From Diadophis punctatus similis (lineage: Eukaryota; Chordata; Lepidosauria; Squamata; Dipsadidae), in contig JALIGW010000016.1 of the NCBI GenBank assembly GCA_023053685.1, positions 7,966,501-8,030,500 of the forward strand: DNA of 64,000 nucleotides, given 5' to 3'. A model generated the notes under the pieces. That model saw only the letters and a program-made list of their open reading frames with translations, did not search any database and had not been told where the DNA came from. This document shows positions 35,871 to 47,370 of this stretch, piece by piece; the stretch's first letter is position 1; every line of letters starts with the position of its first letter. A program made the position numbers and the translations under genes.

Positions 35871-37079
35871 TTTTTTAAAGTATTTGTGACAGTCAGTGTC
35901 TTGGAATAAAATAGCATATAAACAAAAGTATTTTTAAAAAACCTATTCCTTGTGCTCTTTGACGATAATTGTTGCAATTATTGCTTTCTGTTTCTCTATT
36001 ACACAATATTTCTGCCTTGTCTTTATTTTTGCAGCAATCAAAAAACTTTTCCCCATCCTCTTTTGCTTTTATTTTAGCATTCCATTAAGCATTTTTTCAT
36101 CTTCTCATAATTCCAAACGCTTCTGTGGCCCTTTGGAACATAATTTATTCAATTCTGTTCCAAGTTTCCAAGTTTCTATGTCAAACTTCCGATGCCAATT
36201 TTCTACCTGTTAGGTTTGGAGATTAATTTGTTTTCTAATGTTTTTTTTCCCAATGCAGGATTCCCCCCCCCCACTTCTTTTCTTTCCGAAATATGCATTT
36301 TCCCAAGTTCTGACACTACCAAATAATGTTATGTGCCACATTCAGAATCTCTGATTAGCCTTTTATCCTTCACTAATTCTTGCAGTCTTTCATCTAGACA
36401 GTCAAATAAATCAGACTATTTGATTTATTCCTTTTCCATGTATATGTTTTGATGCATATGAATTAATTCATTAAACATGCTGTGAAGAATATGGAGATGG
36501 CCTTGATGAAAGTTTTCAACTGCCGTGGTGTAAACATCAATTTAGCCTTGAAAGGAAGGTTGGTATGAGAAAGAAAATCAAAATTAACCAGCCTTCATTC
36601 TCTTTGGTATCAGAGAGAGGACAAGAGAGTCTCCGTTATGCTTTCAAGATTCTGTTATACCCTACATGATAAAATGGAGTCCCAGCATTCCTTGTGGAAT
36701 CTGTCTCCTGACTTGGCTTACCTTGAAGAGCTGACATATGAATAGACCTTTTCATGCAAAAGAATCCCTTTGGAATGCAATTCAATTTTTCTCGCAGCAA
36801 ATTCCTGGCTTTTTTATTACCATCATTCACCTCAGCCCTATAGTTTCTGCACATCCTACCCAAAAAACTCGAGAGTGCCTGCTAAGTGACACCCAACTAC
36901 TCCCAAGTAGAGTGTGAGAAGCCTCAGTGGCAAGCATTTTCTGTAATAACTCCCCATCCATGGAATACTTTGCTCCCTGAAGTACAGATGGCCTCCATCC
37001 TCACGACCCCTCAGAAAGAGGTGAAAACATGACGTTTCTGAAGGGCTTTGGGGATTAGCTATGTAGAGTGGCATCATTT
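35871..37079. other. Unrecognised AT-rich sequence
   Basis: No coding frame or repeat recognised. The L1 interrupted at 32985 does not resume here. Confidence 0.4.
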
Positions 37080-37313
37080 TAGCAATAGCAATAGCACTTA
37101 CACTTATATACCACTTCATAGTGCTTTACAGCCCTCTCTAAGCGGTTTACAGAGTTCAGCATATTGCCCCCAACAATCTAGGTCCTCATTTTACCGACCG
37201 CAGAAGGATGGAAGGCTGAGTCAACCTTGAGCTGGTGAGATTTGAACAGCTGAACTGCTGAACTAGCAGTTCAGGTTGCAGTGCTGCTTTTAACCACTGT
37301 GCCACCTCGGCTC
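37080..37313 (-). mobile_element. Sauria-type SINE
   Basis: Read on the minus strand: GGAGCCGAGGTGGCACAGTG head, GTTCAAATCTCACCAGCTCA B-box region, GATTGTTGGGGGCAATATGC, and a tail of TGCTATTGCTATTGCT. Confidence 0.88.
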
Positions 37314-37514
37314 CTTTTTCTATCTCTCCATAATTTTAGTCTTTCACCTCTAGTTGCTATTTAAATTCACATTATTTAGAATTTGTATTCTGTTTTTTAG
37401 TATACAAATTCTGTAAACTGCCTAAAGTCTAGCTGGTTTGAGGTGGTCAGATATACAAACAAACATGCAGCTATCACCAGTCTGGTTATTTCCTACTTTC
37501 TTGCTCAGTTAGAA
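37314..37514. other. Unrecognised spacer
   Basis: Nothing recognised between the SINE and the BovB fragment. Confidence 0.4.
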
Positions 37515-37722
37515 CTTTGTTGTTGTTGTTGTTCGCGAAGTCGTGTCCGACCCATCGCAAGCCCGTGGACAATGTTCCTCCAGGCCTTCCTGTCCCCTAC
37601 CATCCCCTGGAGTCCATTTAACCTCATGCCTACTGCTTCTGTGACTCCATCCTGGCACAACATTCTCTGTCGTCACCTTCTTTTGCCCTCCCAGCATTAG
37701 GCTCTTCTCCAGTGAGTCCATT
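37515..37722 (-). mobile_element. BovB (RTE) LINE 3' end
   Basis: The plus strand starts (TTG)n, then GTCGTGTCCGACCCATCGCA, GCCCGTGGACAATGTTCCTC and CTCTTCTCCAGTGAGTCCAT. The same GTCxTGTCCGAC words end BovB/RTE elements of squamates and ruminants. On the minus strand the frame gives a NAG...GWRHE-like ORF2 end. BovB is well known for horizontal transfer. The copy is strongly 5' truncated. Confidence 0.7.
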
Positions 37723-38869
37723 TACAACTTAGATTATACCAATTCTTATTTTCTGACACATATTTTAGGTCATTCATAATTAAATTAATAATCTCACTTC
37801 CATCTCTATATTACCTTCAGTCTGTAAGAACCGGTTATCTTCACCCGGAATTTATATTCTTCACAATACAATACACCCCTCCTCTCCCCTTGACTCCCCT
37901 CCCCTCCCCTTCCCAAATGCAAACTCTTTACCATATAGATCTCTTACATTTCAGGTTGCAATTTTTCTGATGTCATGTGTCAACAGATAGCCCCATCATT
38001 TGGACCACTGAAGCCTTCTTTAGTAATAAAAATAAAAATTTGACTCGATTATTAACCTTTGCTTCATCTGTGCCACATGCAATATACCTGCTAATAGCAA
38101 GGGACCAATATCAGTTCCGGAAGAGTTTTGCAAATTTTGGTCACAAATGAAGCAAAACCCTCTGTTACTGCAAATATCTTCATACTCTTTTTTAAAGGGA
38201 AACTAGTATTCCCCAATCTAAAGACTGCTTTTGCCAGGCATCATACATTAGCTGCATCCAAGCATATTCTAGGAGATAACACTCACTGCCCTGTCAGACT
38301 CAAGAGTAATGAAATACACCTGGTGTGAAGGGCAGATGATGTGAAGTATAACAAGTAAGCCAAATGTCCATCCATGATATTTATGATAACATAATCACCT
38401 AATTTTTTTCTCTGAGGGTCTTATAAAATCTGTTTGACTGATGGCAAAGCTTTTCAAACTGGGGGGAATAGCAAGCCAACTTGAGAGGGGTTGCAGATTT
38501 CTGGGTGGTGAGAAGACTTAAAAAGCTGGAGGGTAGGAAGCAGAATATCTACTAAGTCCTCACTCCATCAAAAGTGGAAGGAAATGGACCTCTGCTGCCC
38601 ATGGAATATGGACAATGAGTGGTGGAGAGAAATATAGCAGCCCAGCTGCTTTTTGCAACCTCCAGGTTTTATTCACAATGGGAAATTAACACTGGAGCCA
38701 GCATAACCCCAGATGCTAAGCCCCAAACAAACTTGGCACATTATGTGGACACAGCCAAACTGCAAAACTAATCTCCAACTCTAGGTTGCTAGAAGGACAG
38801 ACAAACAGGGATTTTAAAAAAAGGCAGGGAGAAGAGTTTGTGGCTCTTTTGGTGAAGCATGGCTGCTGA
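37723..38869. other. Unrecognised sequence
   Basis: No gene or repeat recognised. Confidence 0.4.
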
Positions 38870-38871
38870 AG

Positions 38872-38949
<78 letters not shown>

Positions 38950-38957
38950 CCCCCCCC
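38870..38957 (+). repeat. (CT)n with terminal C-run
   Basis: About 38 CT units end in a run of about ten C. Confidence 0.95.
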
Positions 38958-39986
38958 AGCTTAAAAGTCAGTCTTGATTCTGGCAACTACATGGACTGCA
39001 TGTTCTTCCCACAACTGAAAGAGTGTAAGTCACCCAAAGTCACCCAGCTGACTTCGCAATGAAGGCACAACCAGAATTCATGGTCCTCAGTTTCTAGTCT
39101 GGTGCCTTAATCAATACAGTCTCACTTACTTCCTTATGTGCCAATAATATCATTAATTAACATAAATTCATGTACAATTTTATGAGCCATAAGTCATAGC
39201 ACCATAGGTTTTTTAGTTATATTGGCTTAGAGTAATGTTATTCCAGTCTTTATGGTTTGTAATGTGCGGGGTTTCACAAACAATGTGTGAAGCAAGCCAA
39301 TTGTGAATATTCAATTAAACATTATTAAGCAAGACACGGGATAACTCAGTGTATGAACCCAATAATAAACCTAAGAAAATAGAGTAGAACTGACTATTTC
39401 ATGCTGAAATATCCCCATGAAATTCTTTATTTGGACAATGAGTACAATCAGAATAAATGCAAAACAATCTGAAAAACTGTAATGTTTTCCCTGCAGTTTT
39501 CAGAATGTCATGATTATTGATGGTGGTGGTGGTTTGCATATATTTTCTGTGTAGAGACTTATTTACTTGTCCCAGGTAGAAAACAGAAAGGTCTTACTGG
39601 CTGATGAACTTCTGCACCTTGGAAAAGGAATAAATAAATCAAATTTTGAATGTCTGTAATGTTGCTTGTCCTATTATAATGATCTTATTAAATCTAGGAA
39701 CAAAGCAGGAATCTGAATTTGTTACAAGGTTTAATCCTCACTTGAAAATATATTACTTTTCCAAGTACTTTTATGCTTCTTCAACCAAGTAGATCTAAGC
39801 AGCTTTGAAATAAAACAAAACATATAAATATAAATAACATTGGGAGATCAATTAAACTATAATTCAATAATCCTCAGAATCTTTGTAGAACCTCTGTAGC
39901 ACACAGTCACAGTTTACCATGTTCTTAATTCCCCAAATGCCCATTTAAATAGCCATGTTTTTAACAGCTTTTTAAGTATTAATAGT
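38958..39986. other. Unrecognised AT-rich sequence
   Basis: No gene or repeat recognised. Confidence 0.4.
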
Positions 39987-39994
39987 GGAGAGGC

Positions 39995-40339
39995 TGGTGG
40001 GATTCAATTTTTTTTACTACCGATTCTGTGGGCATGGCTTGGTGGGTGTGGCATAGCTTGGTGGGCGTGGCTTGGTGGGCATGGCAAGGGCAGGATACTG
40101 TAAAATCTCCATTCCCACCCCACTCCAGGGGAAGGATACTGTAAAATCTCCATTCCCACCCCACTCCAGGGGAAGGTTACTGCAAAATCCCCATGTCCTC
40201 CTGATCAGCTGGGACTCGGGAGGCAGAGAATAGATGGGGTGGAGCCAGTCAGAGGTGGTATTTACCAGTTCTCCAAACTACTCAAAATTTCTGCTACCAG
40301 TTCTCCAGAACTGGTCAGAACCTGCTGAATCCCACCTCT
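39995..40339 (+). mobile_element. hAT-like MITE with internal 41-bp tandem repeat
   Basis: It begins TGGTGGGATTCAATTTT and ends CTGCTGAATCCCACCTCT, inverted. The 8-base repeat GGAGAGGC flanks it (39987-39994, 40340-40347). Inside, a 41-base unit starting AGGATACTGTAAAATCTCCA repeats at 40092, 40133 and partly at 40174. Confidence 0.78.
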
Positions 40340-40620
40340 GGAGAGGCAGTTCTTATTTTTAAAAGTCAATGAATCCACTGGAGTGTTGGCCGAGAACACT
40401 TGTTCCTAAATCTCCACTCACCACACCTCAGGGAGGTTGGGATTCTTAACAAATATTATCTTCCAGGTAGGCAGACGCTATTTAAAACAAGCAGCTTTGG
40501 AAACTCAGGTCTTTAGGACTTTACAGGTATTTTGAATTGCACCTGAATACACGTGGAAAAAATTGAACAGCCTTCAACTTTTTATTTTTTTTTTATTTTT
40601 TAAAAAAACCTATTAATTGC
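40340..40620. other. Unrecognised spacer
   Basis: No gene or repeat recognised. Confidence 0.4.
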
Positions 40621-40895
40621 AGGCAGTCCTTGCCTTACAACAGTTCATTTAGTGACCGTTCAAAGTTACAACGGCACTGAAAAAAGTGAGTAATGACCAT
40701 TGTTCACACTTACAATCTTTGTAGCATACCCGTGATTATGTGATCAAAATTCAGATGCTTGGCAAATGACTCATATTTATGACAGTTGCAGTGTCCTGGA
40801 GTCATATCTCCCTTTGCGACCTTCTGACAAGCCAAATCAATAGGGAAGCCAGATTCACTTAATAACCATGTTACTAACTTAACAACTGCAGTGAT

Positions 40896-41445
40896 TCAGG
40901 TTATCTGAGGGACCATCTCTTGCTGGTCACATCTACTCGACCCATTAGAGTGGGGAGGCAAGTATCCTGATCCCAGTGGCTGGTGGAAGAGATAGAGATT
41001 CCACAGCAGCCTGATCCCTGACAAAGAAAGCAACAAAGATTGCTTGGCCGTTGGAGCAGATCAAGAAAGATCGCTTGGCCGGTGGAGCAGATCGAGATCG
41101 CCTGACCCTTTCCCCATTGGAGATTGGAGCCTGTTGTTTTCCCGCATTGGAGCCTGTTTCCCCCCATCGGAGCCTGTTTGTTTCCCCCCCATCGGAGCCT
41201 GTTTGTTTCCCCCCATCGGAGCCTGTTTGTTTCCCCCCATTGGAGCCTGTTTGTTTCCCCTATTGGAGCCTGTTTGTTTCTCCCCATCAGAGCCTGTTTC
41301 CCCGATCAGGAGATCCCCCAAGCCCAAAGGATCGTCTGGCATTTTCGGATCACCGCACCCCTCTAGCCCCCCAGGCAGAGAGCAGGCCTGGCCAATTACC
41401 AAGCACCAAAATATGATCACATGCACCACAGGGAGGTTGGGAGGT
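40896..41445 (+). mobile_element. CR1/L2-clade LINE fragment carrying a minisatellite
   Basis: The first part reads GYLRDHLLLVTSTRPIRVGR, clearly related to GYLRDRILPHTSLRPVRAHR of the LINE at 56695. Behind it lies a tandem array and then a segment of unknown origin (41310-41445). Confidence 0.55.
41119..41305 (+). repeat. Minisatellite, unit about 25 bp
   Basis: Seven to eight units of GGAGCCTGTTTGTTTCCCC plus CCATC, with small length changes. Open frames of 80-139 residues across it are repeat artefacts. Confidence 0.9.
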
Positions 41446-41533
41446 GTCATAACTTCAAAGTAGACCTCTCTGGAGGTCTATTGTAATTTTGGATGGTCAC
41501 TAAGAGATGGATAGTAAGTCAAGGACTACCTGT

Positions 41534-42682
41534 AACCTGTGTGTGGATGCCCTGGCAGGTTATCTGATATCTAGCCATGCATATCTTCACAACGTTCACT
41601 CAGCTAAATATGAGTAGTTTATGACTATTTATTCCCGATAGCCACTTATAGGATTAGCCCATTCAGCAAATACCAGAAACTGCTGACATTAGAAGAGGTA
41701 AGTTTTCAATAATAGGGGTTAAGTTCTCATTCAAAACAGCTCTGGGTTAGCCAAGATAAGAGTGTTAATAACGGATTAATTATCACTTTCTGTGAAGAAA
41801 TGAAACATTATTTATCTATCAGATTTATATGGCTGCCCATCTCACAGAAATGACTTTGGGTTGTGTATAATGAACAGCTCTGCAGAACTAGACTGGTGTA
41901 TGAACTCCTTGCTGGTCATGTTTCTTCATTTTCAAGGTGGAAAACTTGGGAAGAAAACAATCTGGAGGAAATAAGAGTCTCACAATTTTGTCTTTAAAAA
42001 AAAGCAGGAAAAAACGAAGGCCCCTTGTGACACTTTTATGGCAATTCCCTGTTGAATGAGACCGAGTGTAGCAATAGGCTGGATCAGCTCTGTTGTACAA
42101 TCACAATCAGTGGGTGAATCACCATGATCCCAGCTGAGCTGGTTGTGTTTTTCATGAGTGATAAAATTTGCCTCCCTTCTAAATCCCAAGTTTCTTTTTA
42201 ATTGCACGATTTCTTTCGTTGGACCAGCTGCATGGTCTGTGATGGCCCTTATACTCTTTGCCAAGTGGGCAATCCGGGACATTGAGAATGTCAGCGTAGA
42301 CTACATCAGAGGACCGAGAGCAGGATGCAAGTGAATGTGGACATAGAATGATATTGTTATTCTTTGCTGAACTGGATTTAGGGACTGAAAATCAAAGTAA
42401 TTGGAGTCTTTTATTACTGAATGAATGCATACTGTTATAAGGCATGATTCAGAGACTGACTCTGCTGTGGAATCTGACAATGTGGCTCCAGCTGAGCCTC
42501 TGCTTCAGAATGGTCAGCTTCAGGAACCAGGAAGTCAGGATTCAATGGAAGCTGATCAGCCACAGGCATCTCCAGTTCAGCTGGGGCGGTCAGATGATGA
42601 GGCATAACACCCCCAAGCTTCAGGCCTAGGTGACTCCAGAACCAAGTTGAGCAACGTTCCTCAATGAGGCATTGCACTAAGT
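41534..42682. other. Unrecognised sequence with a small acidic open frame
   Basis: No repeat is recognised to about 42300. At 42425-42607 a 60-codon frame rich in Glu, Asp, Gln and Ser ends RSDDEA and stop. I do not know this protein; it might be retroelement-derived. Confidence 0.35.
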
Positions 42683-42816
42683 CATGGGTGTCAAACTCAC
42701 GGTGTCATGTTGCCATCACGTGATGTTTCACGATGTTTTTCCCCTTCGAGGAGTTGGGATGGACGTGGCCTGCGCATGGTGCATCTGGCCCGCAGGCTGC
42801 CAGTTTGACACCCTTG
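42683..42816 (+). mobile_element. Short hAT MITE (GTGTCAAACTC family)
   Basis: Ends CATGGGTGTCAAACTC and CAGTTTGACACCCTTG. Near-identical flanks CACTAAGT (42675-42682) and CACTAACC (42817-42824) look like a decayed 8-base duplication. Confidence 0.75.
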
Positions 42817-42824
42817 CACTAACC

Positions 42825-42975
<151 letters not shown>

Positions 42976-43104
42976 TGCTGCCAAAATCATGTCACGGCAG
43001 CATCACGTGATGTATTGGGACTTTTCCCCCCTTCGCTAAACTGGGTGTGGGCGTGGCCAGCACGTGATGCATCTGGCCCATAGGCCAGGAGTTTGACAGC
43101 CCTG
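42976..43104 (+). mobile_element. hAT MITE, right part
   Basis: The words CATCACGTGATGTATT, GGGCGTGGCCAGCACGTGAT and the end GAGTTTGACAGCCCTG match the family. The left end is missing. Confidence 0.65.
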
Positions 43105-43267
43105 AGGTAATTTTAGCCAGCTGGCTACAGAGATTTAATTAACAATTTGCTTGCAGTCTTTGTGGGAGACAACTCTTAGCTCTTGTGCCTGTTTTTTGTT
43201 TATAACTTGACCAGTGGACTGGCTGACTATCTATTTGGTATCCTGTGACTCTTGAAATGCATTTGAC

Positions 43268-43680
43268 CAGGTTACCTCCGGGACCGCATTCTACCTCATA
43301 CTTCCCTTCGACCGATCAGGTCCCACAGAGTGGGTCTCCTCCAGGTCCCATCAACCAAACAATGTCGGCTGGCGGGGCCTAGGGGGAGGGCCTTCTCTGT
43401 AGGGGCCCCTGCTCTCTGGAACCAACTTCCCCCAGAGATACGAATTGTCCCCACCTTGCTGGCCTTCCGAAAAGCCGTGAAGACATGGCTCTTCCTGCAG
43501 GCGGGGTTTTGAGACAACTTCATCTTGGTTCCCCCCATGTATGTATGAATTTGTATGATTTTTAAATGTATTTTATATTGTTTTAAATTATATTGTTTAG
43601 TGGTTCTTCAAATGTTGTACGCCACCCTGAGTCCCCAGGGAGTAGGGCGGCATATAATAATCCTAAATAAAATAAAAAAT
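43268..43680 (+). mobile_element. CR1/L2-clade LINE 3' end (copy 1 of 4)
   Basis: The plus frame 43330-43512 reads GLLQVPSTKQCRLAGPRGRA, then FSVGAPALWNQLPPEIR and FRKAVKTWLFLQAGF, the last part of a CR1/L2-clade ORF2. The 3' UTR ends GCCACCCTGAGTCCCCAGGG and AGTAGGGCGGCATATAATAA before an A-rich tail. Copies: 55868, 56695, 57806. Confidence 0.8.
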
Positions 43681-43715
43681 AAAATTTGGACTATGCTATT
43701 GTTTCTTGGACTGTA

Positions 43716-44110
43716 CAGGTAGTCCTCGACTTACAACAGTTTATTTAGTGATTGTTTGAAGTTACAATGGCACTGAAAGAAGTGACTTATGGCATTTCTT
43801 ACACTTATGACCATTGCAGCATCCCCATGGTCATGTCATTAAAATTCAGAAACTTGGCAACTGGCTCATATTTACAACAATTGCAGTCTCCTGCGGGTCA
43901 TGTAATCACCTTTTGTGACCTTCTGACAAGCAAAATCAAAGGGAAAGCCAGATTTACCTAACAATCATGTTACTAACTTAGCAAGTGCAGGGATTCACTT
44001 AACAACTGTGGCAAGAAAGGTCATAAAATGGGGCAAAAGTCACTTAACAAATGTCTCACTTAGCAGCAGAAATTCTGGGCTCAGTTGTGGTCATAAGTCA
44101 AGAACTACCT
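43716..44110 (+). mobile_element. Tigger-like MITE, uninterrupted copy
   Basis: The full-length form of the family is about 395 bp, with ends CAGGTAGTCCTCGACTTACA and CATAAGTCAAGAACTACCT. A TA dinucleotide precedes the left end, as expected for Tc1/mariner insertion. It has no transposase. Confidence 0.82.
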
Positions 44111-45014
44111 ACTGTATATTTAGATCTCTTCAAGCAAGCTTTCTTACTAGGCATTTGACCCATGTTTCTATCTGCCCGCCTAGCACTGTGGTAAATCTTT
44201 GAATACTGTGTTTGTGTGTACACACTTATCAAGCTTGAAACAGAACACATATCTTAATGCATTAAGATCCAGTGAAACTTGCTTGTTATAAGGAATCCAT
44301 GCCAAGAGGCAAAAATATTTTTGTCATACCGGTATTCAGTGCTGAATCTGAGTAGTTCTGTAGCTTTACTTAAAATTGACAGCTGAGGCTCCTGCTGGGA
44401 TTCCAATGCCAAATATAACTCACTTTGTTAATGAACAATGTATATCTTTCCCACAAGACGATAGCTCTCTATGTTGCAAGATGTCTTCTAAGAAAAACCT
44501 CCTGACACTCTGATGTTGAAGTCAACATTCAAACAGCCAAAGAATGCAATTGTTATGTTGATGTTGCTAGAGAAAATAAATAAGATATGCTGGCAGGGGA
44601 ATTCTAGGAATTGAAGTTCACACCTATTAAAGTTGCAAAGATTGAGAAAAACTTCTTTAAAGGAAGAATGATTGCCTTCTGGTGCTGTCTCTTATTCAGA
44701 CCTGGAAGTACACTTAGATTGCCCGAGTAATTTTAGAATGTGCTACAAGAGTCTACACAGTATAATCTCTCTTGGAATAAATTTGAAACCTTATCTGGAC
44801 ATGATCAGAAATGTTGGTGCAACAAATCCATTCTAAAGTACGTGTTTCAAAACCAAGATTTAGAGATACAGTGGGAAAGGGTGATAGAAATATCATTAAA
44901 CAGAGCCTTGATCCACTGGCTAGAAGACAAACTTGTCTGCTGTTATCTGAATTCCTGTTCTCTAAAGCTGCCCAATACAGGGATTCTGTATCTGTATGGC
45001 AATAGAGTACAAAC
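44111..45014. other. Unrecognised sequence
   Basis: No repeat recognised. The 107- and 95-residue overlapping frames on opposite strands at 44740-45063 lack any domain. Confidence 0.4.
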
Positions 45015-45101
45015 GTTTTCCTCAACTTACAACCATTCATTTAGTAGCTGTTCAAAGTTGTAACGGCACTGAAAAGGTGACTTACAATCAGTCCTCATAG
45101 C

Positions 45102-45411
45102 CAGAGGTCAAATCCTCCGGGTTCGCTCTTACCTGTTGGTCGTCGCAGAGCCGATGGAGCCGGTGACGGTCGTGGCACGGGGCTGCCCTCGCACGCTTCC
45201 CCCGCCCACCTGGACGCCGCCATTTGAGTTCTTTTGCCCTCTGCGCATGCGCAAAGCGTTCTGCATGCGCAGAGGGCAAAAGAACTCAAATAGCGGCATC
45301 CAGGCAGGCAGGGGAAGCGGGCAGGGGCAGCCCCGCACCACAACTGCCACCTGCTCCGTCGGCTCTGCGACGACCAACAGGTAAGAGCGAACCGGGAGGA
45401 TTTCACCCCTG
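45102..45411. mobile_element. Foldback hAT-type MITE
   Basis: Almost the whole 310-bp element is one inverted repeat: the arms start CAGAGGTCAAATCCTCCGGG and CAGGGGTGAAATCCTCCCGG (from opposite ends) and continue to a centre around 45254-45258. Flanks CCTCATAG (45093-45100) and CCTCATAC (45412-45419) are a near-perfect target duplication. Paired open frames on both strands reflect the palindrome. TGCGCATGCGCA lies at 45242-45253. Confidence 0.85.
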
Positions 45412-45628
45412 CCTCATACATATGATCATCACAGCATCCCCATGTTCATGTGATTAACTATTGAGCACCTGACCACAGGCATGTATTTGTGACAGCTGCA
45501 GTGTCCTCAGGTCACTTGATCTCCATCTGTGACTTTCCCAAAGGGCTTCTAACAAGCAAAGTCAATGAGGGAGCCAGATTCGCTTAACAACTGCAGTTGT
45601 AAAAAGAAAGTAAAATGTGGTGTGATTT

Positions 45629-46299
45629 CAATCGATCAGAATAGAACTGGAAGGGACCTTGGAGGTCTTCTACTCCAGCGCCCTGCTCAAGCAGGAGACC
45701 TATACCAGGGGTGTCAAACTGGTGGTCTGCGGGCCGGATGCGTCATGCACAAGCCATGCCTCCCAGCTCCAAGAAGGGGAAAAACGTCGCGATATGTCAC
45801 ATGACGGCAATGTGACGCCGCAAGTTTGACACCTGTGCCCTATACCATTTCAGACAAGTGACTGTCCAGTCTCTTCTTAAAAACTTCCAGTGATGAAGCA
45901 CCCACAACTTCTGAAGGGAAGCTGTTCCACTGGTTAATTGTCCGCACTGTTAGGAACCTCAATTCCAGGTTGCTTCTTTCCCTGATTAGTTTCCATCCAT
46001 TGTTTCTTGTCCTGCCCTCTGGTGCTTTGGGAAATAAATTGACCCCATCCTCTTTGTGGCAGCCTCTCCAATACTGCTTTCTGCTACCATGCCCCCCCCC
46101 GTCCTTCTTTTCTCTAGACTAGCCAAACCCAAATCCTGTAATCATTCTTCATATGTTTTAGTCTCCAGGTGTTTAATAATCTTCGTTGCCCTTCTTTGCA
46201 CTTTTCCTAAAGTCTTAACTTTTTTTTTCATGTGGTGACCAAAACTGGATGCAGTACTCCTGGTGTGACCTTACTATGGCTTTATAAAGTGGTGCTTAA
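45629..46299 (-). mobile_element. CR1 LINE 3' region, inserted in a MITE
   Basis: On the plus strand AACTGGAAGGGACCTTGGAG and CCCTGCTCAAGCAGGAGACC mark the CR1 3' end in reverse. The region from about 46060 is the end of ORF2 (minus strand), with the GGTGACCAAAACTGGATGCA block also seen in the CR1 at 25133. A hAT MITE splits it at 45706-45837. Confidence 0.85.
45706..45837 (+). mobile_element. hAT MITE inserted in the CR1 tail
   Basis: Ends CAGGGGTGTCAAACTGG and CAAGTTTGACACCTGTG. The target repeat is ACCTATAC (45698-45705) against CCCTATAC (45838-45845). CR1 sequence resumes exactly after it. Confidence 0.85.
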
Positions 46300-46366
46300 C
46301 AGCTGCCTTGATTAGCAACATAAATTCTGGTCTCAATTGTGATCATAAGTTGAGGACTACCTGTAG

Positions 46367-47370
46367 CTATCTATTGACAAAAAAGAAAATCTAACTTCTG
46401 TTCCATAAGGATCCATATGATTTGCATTTAGGAGGTAAATAGATTTTAAACCTGCTGGAATTTTCCTGCACTGGTCATATTAGTGGGACAAGAAATGGGT
46501 TCCTACAGGGAGGATCAGGGAAGATTTTGACAAGGGTCTGTGTGTCAAAAAAGGCGACAATATGTCAGCTCAACCATGCAATTGAAAGCCCTACTCTTGT
46601 TTTTCTTACATGTGTTGTACCTTTATTATGAGGAAGATCACAAAGCTAGATTTCAGAATGGCACTTAAATAGTGCCGTATGGTAAAGGCATAAGTCATTG
46701 ATAGCATATTGCTGGTTTGAAATTTCTTAGTGAAAAAAATGTAACTTTATGGAGTATATTGAAAGGCGTTGATTATGATTGCCATATTCAAAACCACAAG
46801 GGTGGCAATAAAGTCTATACAAAGCTATTATATAAGTGGCCTGGACTCCAAGCACTGGAAATAAAAGATATCCAGATGTCTTCGGTGAATCTTGAGCATT
46901 CATATTAGGAATTTAGAAATAAAAGTATTATTAGCAAAAAACAAGCTGGAAATTTCTATCTTCAGCATAAAACTGTGGACACACTTTCCTTCCATCATCA
47001 CGACTTCCTCAAATACTTTATTCCTTCTATCTACAATCACCAGGTCAGATATTCCAGACCCCAATAAATATGAGAGTTTCTTTTAAGGTTGTTAAAATTA
47101 AACTCTCAAATTGAATGAAAATCTGCTGATATCCCTCATGACAGAATGAAATTCATCACTATTTGGGAAGATTGTTTCAATGAAAATTATGATTTGATCC
47201 TGTATTACGTTTGTTTTTCAGTTTGTTCCATATGCACTATCTAGCAAAACATTTATGTCTTGGCAATCTTTCTTGGGGGGGGGGAAATATCCAAGAAGGT
47301 AAATAATTACTTGTTGGACTAAACATTACAAAATACAAAGAAGGCGTTTATTAATCTTTAATCTAGCTTA
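46367..47370. other. Unrecognised AT-rich sequence
   Basis: No gene or repeat recognised. Confidence 0.4.

Larger units (their letters stand above)
40621..41533 (+). mobile_element. Tigger-like MITE, interrupted by a LINE fragment
   Basis: Left end AGGCAGTCCTTGCCTTACAA and right end GTAAGTCAAGGACTACCTGT. The family body is present to about 40895 (AACAACTGCAGTGATT) and again from about 41440. About 540 bases in the middle are foreign (see next entry). Confidence 0.75.
45015..46366 (+). mobile_element. Tigger-like MITE, split by two nested insertions
   Basis: Left end TCCTCAACTTACAACCATTC and right end CATAAGTTGAGGACTACCTG. Family sequence is found at 45015-45101, 45412-45628 and 46300-46366. 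The gaps hold a foldback MITE and a CR1 that itself carries a hAT MITE. Confidence 0.8.

Noticed and set aside
41044..41463. Frames of up to 139 codons with repeated PPSEPVCF-like units
   Set aside because: They are translations of a 25-bp minisatellite; frames are open on both strands.
44740..45063. 107-codon frame, with a 95-codon frame on the opposite strand
   Set aside because: No recognisable domain, no splice or promoter context, and it runs into a MITE.
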